Below, piece after piece: positions 9,201 through 15,734 of a stretch of DNA of 32,500 nt; the stretch's first letter is position 1, and the number at the start of each line of letters is the position of its first letter. The notes beneath the pieces are model-generated. The model searched no databases and was not told the origin of the DNA. It saw only the letters and a program-made list of their open reading frames with translations. The stretch is from Symbiodinium natans. Its lineage: Eukaryota; Sar; Dinophyceae; Suessiales; Symbiodiniaceae. The DNA lies in the NCBI GenBank assembly GCA_905221605.1, contig CAJNDS010002209.1, positions 449,164-481,663 of the forward strand. The letters are read 5' to 3'. The translations under genes and the position numbers were made by a program.

Positions 9201-12200
9201 CTGCTTCTTACTGAAAGCCGCAAGGGGGAAGTACGTATTAGGACCAACCAAAGCAAGGAAGCCTCCTGAGGTGCTTTTGCTGTCATGCTCACCGGCATGG
9301 TCACTGTCGGCAAACAGCCACAGCTTGCAAGTGCTAATGTCATCACCTATGAATCCGCGCATGCGGTACTCCAATGTAGACGCGACGTAGCACATCAAGC
9401 GATGCAAGGCTATATCGCATTCAACAGACCATTTGGTGACGCGACTGGCCAATCCCTGAACTGCGCGCAGCAGATCGTACCTTGCCATCCTTGCTGCGAA
9501 CAACAGCTTCATGAGAATGCGGCTTGCTATGGGAGCAAGCTGTCCGCGAGGTTCGGCCTCGGTGCCAACCGGGCGAGCGATCTTGTCGTCATGGAAGGGC
9601 GTAGCAACCTTTCGCAGGTGTTGGAATTGTGGGCCTGCGAGCTTCTTGTACTTATCAATGGCTTGCTGCAAAAAGGAACTCATGTCATACACAACTTCCT
9701 TAACACCCTTAGTCATGCAACCCTTGTTGTCGCTCAGTTGATTGACATCGAAGAATGCTTTCTTCCTCGCTTCTTTCTTAGCTTCGTTCTTGTCCCTGAT
9801 CTTCTTAACTGCAGCAAGAGCTGACGCATGATCGTGCTTATCCGAAAGAAGATAAGTGGCACCAACCCACAACTTAGACCTCTTACCCCGACCGGAAGGA
9901 TGATCCCATGATTGCTCGATAAGCTCATCATCATCAATGGACCTCACTTGCGTGAGTCGGTGTTGGCCAACGGCACAAAGCTTGGCTTCAGATGCCGGCA
10001 GGGCATAGAGTGCACGCCTGGGCTGCGCATGGTGACGCACCAAGACACCTTCTTCGGGATGGAATTCGGTGTAGTCCTCACGCACGACTGCAGCGGCAGT
10101 CTCCTTGGCAGCGGGATCACGAACGTTCTTGTCAAAGACGTGAGCAAAAGGATGATCAGAATGCTTAAGGTTTGTGCTCTTAGAGATGTGCTCGCAACCC
10201 AAGTAACGACCTATGGGAGAGGGAGAGTCCATGTCAATTTTCGAACTGATCAGCTCCCACCCTTTCTGCATGTTGGCTTTAGGTCCGGCCATCTTAAAGT
10301 CATCTACATAGACTGCGAGTAGAAGGCGAAGCTGGGGGTGGAAGAAAACTGCCGGGAACACAAGCTGAAGCCCGACCTCGCCTAGCATCTTTTCACAGTG
10401 TAACTCCCAGAAACCCCCGCTATCGGGATGACCGTAGAGTGCCAGCGTCAGCCGCACGACAGGATCTTTGTACTTTCCCTTCCACTCTGAAGGCCATCGG
10501 TCAGGCGGAAGCCTAACCCATGTTTCCTTTCCCTTGAGCGTGGTTTGGGTGTGTGCTTGTTTGCCGTCGGCCTGCTGACAGTCGTTGCCCGGTGCGTGCC
10601 CATAGGCGTCAAGCGCTTTCCCAGCCTCCATCGTGGCGGGACTGGATCCGAGCTCACTGAAAAGAGCCTGATCACTATTCTCATCTTTGACGTTGTTCCC
10701 TTGGAACACGGTTCGACCCTTAAATTTCCGTTGTGGGTCACCTTTGGGAAGCTCACTTCCTTTTTCTACGCAGATCTCAAAAACTTTTCCAACATGAACC
10801 TTTTTCCCCTTTTTGATGGCTTCGTCACTGACATCTTTCCATTCCCGAACAGATCCCATGTCCCAGGCTTTCTTAACCATTAATTTGTTCCATTCAACAT
10901 CAAGGGCAGCCTGGGCCTTCGGGTCCTCGAGGATTTCTCTGCGACCAACAGGCCTTGCGACAAGAGCAAAAAGCTCTCGTACCTCGTCCTCTGAGACGGG
11001 AAGGTTGCTGGAAATCTTTTCGCGATGCTCGGGTTCATGAGGTACAGTAGGCATGGCAGGGAATGCGTCCTTACCATCTCCGTCAGGAGCGGGACTGTGG
11101 ATTCTGTCCAAAATGAACTCAGTCTTGCCGATCCACTTGAAACTAGTCTTTTTGTTCCGCTTCCTAACGTTCTTCCAATCATCGTCCTCATGGATGACGT
11201 CAACACCACCTACGGGAATGATAGTTGTACTCCGTTGCTTAGAGATGCGCGATAGATCAACCGGACAATCGGTGATGTCCGGTGAGAACATTTCTCTTCT
11301 GGGAACGTAATGATAGCGTATTAGCTTACATTCGTTCAGTCGGACCTCCCAGTGGTCCTTGCTCGCAGCAGGTGCTGCGGCGGCAGCAGAGGAGCTACCG
11401 GCTGAACCCTCGGTAGGAGTCTCCATGTCACGCAATGCTTGTTCGCGTGCCTCATCAACAATGGCCTTCTCCTTCTGTTTCTTGGACATGTTGACCCAAA
11501 GGTATGAGGGAATGGATTCGGGCTTCTTAGAACCTCTGGTGCCTCCATACTTTCTACCAAGAGTACCCCCCGAATCATAGTACCGACCCCCTTCAGGAAG
11601 ATCAATTTCTTTTCCCGTCTTAGGATCAAGTACCTTCTTGGGCGGCTCGACCTCTCGGTCTGCGGGTGCAGGCAGTTGCTCATCTGCAGCTTCAGCGTCC
11701 TGATTGGTGAGCGATTGACTGACAGGTCCTTCAGTGGCATCTGATGCGAGACCTGCTTGAACCCTTTCATACCTCTCACGCATGGGAAAAACGATCTTAC
11801 CATCAGTGAGCTTGTGCTGCGATGCAATAACTGGCTTCAGGCACTCGTGGAAATCATGCTTGTTCAGCTGCTTGAGATGAATTGCAAAGACCTCCTTGCG
11901 CCATTTCATACCAGGCTGGAACTTGTATCCCATAAAGATCGCAGGCTCACTGGTAGGCTCGAATCTGTCTCTACCCTTGCGCTGGGCTTTCGGACCAACC
12001 CAAACGTCAATCCTACAACCGAAAGGAAGGGGTTCTTCAGGAAATGCAACACCAAAACGCTTGAACCAAGGGGTAAACTCTTTGCCCCCCGGATTGCTGA
12101 TGTTGTAGGCAGTGCACGCATGCTCAAGGGCAAACGGCCAGTAAACATGCGAAATGCCAGCTTGAATGAGATTGGTGCGAGTGCCCTCGGTGGTGGCTCG

Positions 12201-15200
12201 CACAGCACGCTCAGCAACAGCGTTGGACTGATGGATATAAGCCTTAGAGAGCTCATGGCGCCAGCCGAGCGTTTTGGCCGCAGCCTCAAGTTCCCTAGAC
12301 TTATCGCTGTAGAAAGTCTCCACATTGTCCTTCGCGGATGCGAAGTGCTGGAGCGCCACGAGGCATTCGTCTTCCGACTTCAATGCAGCAGGGTATGCAT
12401 ACATGAAACAAGTGGCAACATCCTTAACCACAAGTGCAAGACGTGAATCCTCAATGACAGTTTGCTTGTCCCTGTGCAAGATCAGATGATCTGCGGTCAC
12501 GTGGTCGCCAAAGACCTCTGCTTCGATAGTACTGGTTTCCTTCTTATAGGAAGGAGGCTTGTACATCTTAGCTCGTTGGCATATTTGGCAGTAAGGGTTC
12601 TTGGGGACATGAGTCATAAGGTGTTCACGGGTTGTTGATTCTTTGATCAGAGCTTCTTTGCTCCGACTACGAGCTCTACGTTCAGGTGCTTCAGGATCGT
12701 CACTTGATGCTGCTTCCCCATCGGGGGCATCGGCCGCTGCCGGGGCAGGAGGACCGACGTCCGGTTCAGCACGCACCTCGTCAGAGGGCGGAGCATGGCG
12801 AGAACCATCTAGAATGGCTCGTACCCGCGCCGCTCCTTCGGACCTGAGGAGACCAGAGTCTCGAACACCATCCCTGGGCTCGGATTTTGCTTTTGGTTCA
12901 GGCTTAGGCTTAGCTTTAAGTTTTACTGTGGGCTTGGTGCGGTCCGGCAAAGGCCGAACAGGCATGTCTTCCTCCATCAGTTCCCTGAGAGTCCTTTCGT
13001 CAGGATCATCGGCGGATGCCGGCGCAATAGGAACCCTCTTGTGAGGAATAACAAACCCACAACCTCGAAGCTTCGCAACGTCCTGGTTATCAAGTTGGTA
13101 AACTGACCTACAGGTGTAGGCAGTAATGCTCCAACGTTCACCCTTCCAAGGCCTCACAGAATGGGATGTCTTCGGGTCAAAAACAACAATCTTGTTGTGA
13201 CTATCATGGACCATCCCAGGGAGTTTGGTGCCTACAGAATCCTTGACCTCTAGATAATTTTTATCGGTTTTCATAGCGTTCGGGTCATGAATCCAAAGGC
13301 CACCATCGGAAAACTCTCCCACGGCAATCGTAACGTTGAGATGGTCTTTGTGATTGTTCACATCCTTATGGACCTTGATAGGCGAGTTCTGGTTGATGCA
13401 GAGTGATGAACAGCTCTCCAACTCCGCGCCTCTCTTGCGAAGAAATGCGATGAGATACTTGATAGTGTTAACATGGCGTCCAGTTCTCTTGGTTACACCA
13501 TGAAACCCTCCATGTGCAAAAGCACCAAGTATCACGTACTTCTCTTTGCTACTGCCACGCTTCTCTCCTAGTGCTTTTCTTCTACTCCTACCTGCTCCGA
13601 AATTGACGGTGCGCAAGAGATCTACGCATGATCGCTCCGAGAAGTCGTGCTTCTCCAGAAGCTGCAAAGCAATCTCTTCAGAGCTGCGATCAGGCATTTC
13701 ATCTCTGGCAACAGGCTGAATCTCATCGGACTTAGATTCACGCGCAGGGCAAGCAGTGCCCTCCTTCCACGATTTGAGGAAAGGCACGTTATCTCGGACA
13801 TCAAGGAAAACTCTTTCACCCTCAGGAGTCTTCAAGTAAGGGCGAGTACAGGCTCTCCAAATGAAATCGAAACCTTGCTCCATGCAACGCTGTCCTATGG
13901 AGAGGACTGAAGGAGTGTCGGGCAGCACATAAGGCTTGGCAGAAATAGCAATCGACGGAACGTCGACATCACATTGCTTGTCAGCAGAGCTGGGACCGTT
14001 CGCGGTCATGATGTTGATCGGCTGTTCAGACTCATAAGCCTTCAAATGCTGGAGATCCCTCTCTGCGATTAGGTCTTGTGCACTCCCTGTGTCGCCAATC
14101 CATTCAAGGTTAAGCATCTTAGAGGACCCTTTAGTCTTAGCAGGGCACGACATTCTGAGACCCTTTGGGATACAGTGATTACATCCAATCTCCGAATCAC
14201 ACTCCCAGCGGCAGGCCGGAACGTCGTCCTTGGTAGAGATGGAAGCTTTCAGCATCTTCGCTGACATCTGGGCCTCTCGGATGGAGTCTGCTCTGGTTTC
14301 TGGAACAAAATCCAAAGGCTTTTCTCCTCGATGCTTACGGTTGGTGGGCGATACTGGAGTGAACCTCGCGTTGGGATCACTAACAGGAATGTTAATGTAA
14401 TCGACTTCAGAGCTGAAATTTACCGCTGGTAGCGCCAGACTATAGGGATACGTGCAATTGGTGACCTGGTCCGTCCACTCCTTCCGGAGGGAGAAAGCAT
14501 CGGCTTGGGTGGCCGAACCAGCAACAAGAGCACTAATGAGACATACAGCAGCAGGGATACCGCTTGAAGGCTTCTTTCTGCCTGAGCCCTTCGAGTTCTT
14601 GGAGCCTTGACTTCCCTTGGAATTCCTGCTACCCTTAGAACCCTTGGAGCTAGAGCGAGAAGACTTGCGATCTTTCTTCTTCTTGCGGTCCTTCTTCTTC
14701 CCTTTGCCTTTTGACCCCTTCCCACTGGTTTCGGAAGGCGCAGCTGCACCTGGCTTGCCTGTGTGGAGAAAATTGCAGTTCTCCCCCCGATCGCAACGTC
14801 CTTGCTTGTAGAACTTGCAGATCTTAGGCTTACCACCGGGGCTTGCAGAGCTTGCTCGTGAGCCAGCCGGCGTAGCGGAGCGGCCGCGTCCCTTGGCCGG
14901 AGTCTGGTGCTTGTACTTACATTGGTCACCTTTGGTACAGGAACCATTACGGACCCATGAAATGCAGAAACCTTTAGGAACCCTCTTAGGTGCAGGTGCG
15001 GTGGGCACAGCAGGACTGCCCGTCTGTCGAGCCATCCGTTCCCGGTTGCGTTCAAGGCGCTTCCTGTTGAGGTGCGCGTTCGCGGCATCATACGGGAAAC
15101 TGTAGGACCGTTCTTTGGAACCTTCAAGAGCTCTTTCGTAGATGTTGATGTCATGCGAGAGAGCCTTGACCTTTTTGACCTGTCTATGGAATAGAGGTTC

Positions 15201-15734
15201 GAGGAATGATGCTTCAGGGGTTTTGGGAATCCCCGACAACACCGTGTCCCAATTTCGCATAAAGGTGAGAAGATTCTCATTGAGCAACGTGACTGAAAGC
15301 AAATCTTCCATGTCATACACCGCTCCGTGTTGAGCGTTCGTCGCAAAGTAATTGTGAATCCTGAAGAGAATCTGCCTTCCTCTAACTGGGCGTCCGGCGT
15401 TGGCCTCTGTTTCTTTGAAGGTGTCCACCTGACGTGCAAAGTCGCCTTCCAGGATGTTTGACAGAGCTGAAAGAATCTTAGCGTCAAGGGTGGTGAATCC
15501 TTCCGGATCACGAAGGGTTTCCTCCTTCATATCGGCTTCCCAAACCCTAGACAACCACTCGAAAGCTTTATCAGGCTTATCAGATGCAGCTACAACCGCG
15601 TCACGAACTCTGATGCGCCAATTGCGATAGCTCTCAGGCTGAGGAAACTTTGGGACTATAACCTTCTCAGCTTCCTTCGTTTTGGGGGCCTTCCGATGAT
15701 TCGGCTTTATCGGCATCTTTGTCACTCGAGCCAC
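6240..15734 (-). CDS. ORF2: Gag-Pol polyprotein with accessory enzymatic domains (3164 aa)
   Basis: One uninterrupted frame encodes all pol enzymes of a copia element plus additions. Order by residue: capsid-like region 28-235; CCCH fingers 257-276 and 306-324; Lys/Ser-rich tract 340-389; hydrophobic stretch 392-413; aspartic protease DTG at 548-550; dioxygenase-like 730-880; integrase HHCC 1038-1052 and core with D1144 and E1175; reverse transcriptase 1600-1850 with YVDD at 1809-1812; RNase H 2071-2445 split by about 160 residues; methyltransferase-like 2487-2700; SGNH hydrolase-like 2924-3145. All core pol catalytic residues are present. Copia polyproteins are usually about 1300-1500 aa. 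The ATG at 15734 lies inside ORF1 (68-base overlap, +1 frame), so expression needs reinitiation, leaky scanning or a +1 shift. The protein is presumably cut by its own protease into particle and enzyme subunits acting in virus-like particles and the nucleus. Confidence 0.95.
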   Translation of the reverse strand: MARVTKMPIKPNHRKAPKTKEAEKVIVPKFPQPESYRNWRIRVRDAVVAASDKPDKAFEWLSRVWEADMKEETLRDPEGFTTLDAKILSALSNILEGDFARQVDTFKETEANAGRPVRGRQILFRIHNYFATNAQHGAVYDMEDLLSVTLLNENLLTFMRNWDTVLSGIPKTPEASFLEPLFHRQVKKVKALSHDINIYERALEGSKERSYSFPYDAANAHLNRKRLERNRERMARQTGSPAVPTAPAPKRVPKGFCISWVRNGSCTKGDQCKYKHQTPAKGRGRSATPAGSRASSASPGGKPKICKFYKQGRCDRGENCNFLHTGKPGAAAPSETSGKGSKGKGKKKDRKKKKDRKSSRSSSKGSKGSRNSKGSQGSKNSKGSGRKKPSSGIPAAVCLISALVAGSATQADAFSLRKEWTDQVTNCTYPYSLALPAVNFSSEVDYINIPVSDPNARFTPVSPTNRKHRGEKPLDFVPETRADSIREAQMSAKMLKASISTKDDVPACRWECDSEIGCNHCIPKGLRMSCPAKTKGSSKMLNLEWIGDTGSAQDLIAERDLQHLKAYESEQPINIMTANGPSSADKQCDVDVPSIAISAKPYVLPDTPSVLSIGQRCMEQGFDFIWRACTRPYLKTPEGERVFLDVRDNVPFLKSWKEGTACPARESKSDEIQPVARDEMPDRSSEEIALQLLEKHDFSERSCVDLLRTVNFGAGRSRRKALGEKRGSSKEKYVILGAFAHGGFHGVTKRTGRHVNTIKYLIAFLRKRGAELESCSSLCINQNSPIKVHKDVNNHKDHLNVTIAVGEFSDGGLWIHDPNAMKTDKNYLEVKDSVGTKLPGMVHDSHNKIVVFDPKTSHSVRPWKGERWSITAYTCRSVYQLDNQDVAKLRGCGFVIPHKRVPIAPASADDPDERTLRELMEEDMPVRPLPDRTKPTVKLKAKPKPEPKAKSEPRDGVRDSGLLRSEGAARVRAILDGSRHAPPSDEVRAEPDVGPPAPAAADAPDGEAASSDDPEAPERRARSRSKEALIKESTTREHLMTHVPKNPYCQICQRAKMYKPPSYKKETSTIEAEVFGDHVTADHLILHRDKQTVIEDSRLALVVKDVATCFMYAYPAALKSEDECLVALQHFASAKDNVETFYSDKSRELEAAAKTLGWRHELSKAYIHQSNAVAERAVRATTEGTRTNLIQAGISHVYWPFALEHACTAYNISNPGGKEFTPWFKRFGVAFPEEPLPFGCRIDVWVGPKAQRKGRDRFEPTSEPAIFMGYKFQPGMKWRKEVFAIHLKQLNKHDFHECLKPVIASQHKLTDGKIVFPMRERYERVQAGLASDATEGPVSQSLTNQDAEAADEQLPAPADREVEPPKKVLDPKTGKEIDLPEGGRYYDSGGTLGRKYGGTRGSKKPESIPSYLWVNMSKKQKEKAIVDEAREQALRDMETPTEGSAGSSSAAAAAPAASKDHWEVRLNECKLIRYHYVPRREMFSPDITDCPVDLSRISKQRSTTIIPVGGVDVIHEDDDWKNVRKRNKKTSFKWIGKTEFILDRIHSPAPDGDGKDAFPAMPTVPHEPEHREKISSNLPVSEDEVRELFALVARPVGRREILEDPKAQAALDVEWNKLMVKKAWDMGSVREWKDVSDEAIKKGKKVHVGKVFEICVEKGSELPKGDPQRKFKGRTVFQGNNVKDENSDQALFSELGSSPATMEAGKALDAYGHAPGNDCQQADGKQAHTQTTLKGKETWVRLPPDRWPSEWKGKYKDPVVRLTLALYGHPDSGGFWELHCEKMLGEVGLQLVFPAVFFHPQLRLLLAVYVDDFKMAGPKANMQKGWELISSKIDMDSPSPIGRYLGCEHISKSTNLKHSDHPFAHVFDKNVRDPAAKETAAAVVREDYTEFHPEEGVLVRHHAQPRRALYALPASEAKLCAVGQHRLTQVRSIDDDELIEQSWDHPSGRGKRSKLWVGATYLLSDKHDHASALAAVKKIRDKNEAKKEARKKAFFDVNQLSDNKGCMTKGVKEVVYDMSSFLQQAIDKYKKLAGPQFQHLRKVATPFHDDKIARPVGTEAEPRGQLAPIASRILMKLLFAARMARYDLLRAVQGLASRVTKWSVECDIALHRLMCYVASTLEYRMRGFIGDDISTCKLWLFADSDHAGEHDSKSTSGGFLALVGPNTYFPLAAFSKKQTSIALSSTEAEVVCANVSLRALGLPSSALWSVLQNAGGDSSTKPKHTPRKGDAPNKLLSNHPDSLIQGVTYLGTSHLIDGRVVELLTNLSSLPEPVEMNTHPLRDVWVRLKGTWVQVEEAVAWEELKRRDRPVDPKAEACVIVYRRSTMDYRRHADAEAFMHREIEGIRNTGGRSSEELAPKGSDKDIGLVVTVPHSIQPVVLEDNQATIRILESGKSPAFRHADKTQRINLGWISEQFRRKHYDIAYISTLLQAADILTKPFTNAEKWSRALALMAISPLKLDVRKSGAAATTPGSTLLTQRSPPLHKRLIIEVCCGDDSLIGNLASNKYKDCKVVRITESMNLNDPKTRREVLSIAKEAHKDGLRILVWASLPCTGGSQWARLNLAVDKNRSAVFEARRKFTKLWASFVDLSHGLDRLLVDYAIEWPKDCEYWKWTRIVKWIEGKPIRKAHFDGCRFGLRNEKGEAVKKPWTIATTLDSLYVAFRDKCCTGGHVHGKCSRSSEEYCLRMVDLIHKAFQENMSRTPCTYVAAPAIKLPSNPRLESPPCLSEGMASRAVEILSAEERTARLQEMSAAATDADRLADALAGLSSPAWWNDAVRNFREPTEADSPDDLFLRVIPVQQWLDLRKGYPNVPWTTIYEMWYRIYGVRAYSTDDVPSKTVHDSSLAGWTQTMLDLIFDMAVVGWGPRAQSAFDVSKPYDLCYRVTEMEHGLSDRPLHTDVVQLLGGFYTPAFERIPPPPMIKSQVLIIGDSSLALCTHKGGRAINKMTFQGPLRDALSHDPRVTEVNVMMEWGKDLTLLTQIVEDYLRIHHPDGLDIFISWAGNDVHGPYGYQGYTWHLVSPWIKQTEEQVRKAEHWPVKQLAKVESALRKVVALAGHHCVRSLTVVAGTVAQAYGLDWEYDREMKKHTDYLASNGVKVIDPFAHLYGTVRYDKYHMVASQDNFQATTEWWRALISTTLTGRQIFMMREDFLGVIPYGPPVH
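6249..6254 (-). other. C-run at the ORF2/ORF3 junction (candidate +1 shift site)
   Basis: Sense codons in ORF2 frame read GGT CCC CCC GTG CAC TGA. A +1 slip on the C-run enters the ORF3 frame, which is open here and reads through to the ORF3 ATG. The arrangement mirrors the ORF1/ORF2 junction. Confidence 0.4.
6300..6959 (-). other. SGNH/GDSL hydrolase-like domain in ORF2
   Basis: Residues about 2926-3145 contain the family blocks in order: VLIIGDSSLAL (nucleophile Ser2933), ISWAGNDVHG (Gly3005, Asn3006) and YDKYHMV (Asp3115-x2-His3118). These are the catalytic Ser, oxyanion Gly/Asn and Asp/His of SGNH esterases. It lies at the C-terminus of the polyprotein. Esterase domains of this fold are known in some CR1-type LINE ORF1 proteins, but are not standard in copia elements. 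The substrate is unknown. Confidence 0.65.
7635..8276 (-). other. Cytosine-5 methyltransferase-like domain in ORF2
   Basis: Residues about 2487-2700 follow RNase H. LIIEVCCGDDSLIGNLA resembles the SAM-binding first motif, VVRITESMNLNDP the second strand region, and ILVWASLPCTGGSQWARLN the Pro-Cys motif, with Cys2554 in the catalytic Cys position. AIEWPKDCEYW could be a divergent equivalent of the Glu-containing motif. The domain is shorter than classical DNA methyltransferases and lacks an evident target-recognition region. A degenerate or RNA-directed Rossmann methyltransferase is possible. Confidence 0.5.
8400..9524 (-). other. RNase H domain of copia type, split by an insertion
   Basis: RNase H signatures: LWLFADSDHAG (Asp2143), SSTEAEV (Glu2187), LEDNQATI (Asp2383), HADKTQRINL and ADILTKPF (2434-2441). 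It removes RNA from the RNA/DNA hybrid during reverse transcription. In ordinary copia proteins the STEAE and DNQ motifs are about 40 residues apart; here about 195 residues separate them. The extra segment (about 2216-2375) is not recognised. Confidence 0.85.
10185..10937 (-). other. Reverse transcriptase domain (RVT_2 type)
   Basis: Landmarks: DVEWNKLMVKKAWDM at the entry, RKFKGRTVFQGNNV, QQADGKQAHTQ (Asp1723, first catalytic Asp), ALYGHPDSGGFWE (the LYGLKQSPRAW equivalent), AVYVDDFKMAG (Asp1811, Asp1812) and IGRYLGCEH. All three metal-binding aspartates are present, so the domain should be active. Confidence 0.95.
11835..12632 (-). other. Integrase domain
   Basis: A zinc-binding HHCC motif (His1038, His1042, Cys1049, Cys1052) precedes a DDE core: FGDHVTADH (Asp1077 or Asp1082), FYSDKSRELE (Asp1144) and SNAVAERAV (Glu1175). 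The last spacing is D-x30-E, shorter than the usual D-x35-E, as I recall for dinoflagellate copia proteins. It inserts the cDNA, here into a telomeric array. Confidence 0.92.
13095..13547 (-). other. 2-oxoglutarate/Fe(II) dioxygenase-like domain in ORF2
   Basis: Residues about 730-880, between protease and integrase. Iron ligands fit His789-x-Asp791 (VHKDVNN) and His858 (TSHSV), with Arg867 (GERWSI) as the likely 2-oxoglutarate anchor. NVTIAVGEFSDGGLWI between them matches the strand and Gly-Gly turn common in this fold, and VVFDPKTSH precedes the distal His. The pattern recalls TET/JBP-type nucleic-acid oxygenases (HxDxxN, then a GG turn), but prolyl-hydroxylase-like relatives are possible. 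The substrate is unknown. Confidence 0.65.
13815..14117 (-). other. Aspartic protease region (retropepsin-like)
   Basis: LNLEWIGDTGSAQDLIAERD carries the D-T-G active site (Asp548) with a hydrophobic strand before it. It would cleave the polyprotein as a homodimer. The second conserved loop is less clear. Confidence 0.75.
14763..14966 (-). other. Tandem CCCH zinc fingers (nucleocapsid position)
   Basis: Finger 1: C257-x8-C266-x5-C272-x3-H276. Finger 2: C306-x7-C314-x5-C320-x3-H324. They sit where copia Gag normally has a CCHC knuckle and are followed by a Lys/Ser-rich basic tail, so RNA binding and packaging is the likely role. Confidence 0.88.

Noticed and set aside
14420-15511. 363-aa minus-strand frame overlapping the start of ORF2
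   Set aside because: It is in another frame of the gag region; ORF2 carries the recognisable CCCH fingers, and this frame has only Arg/Ser-rich shadow sequence.
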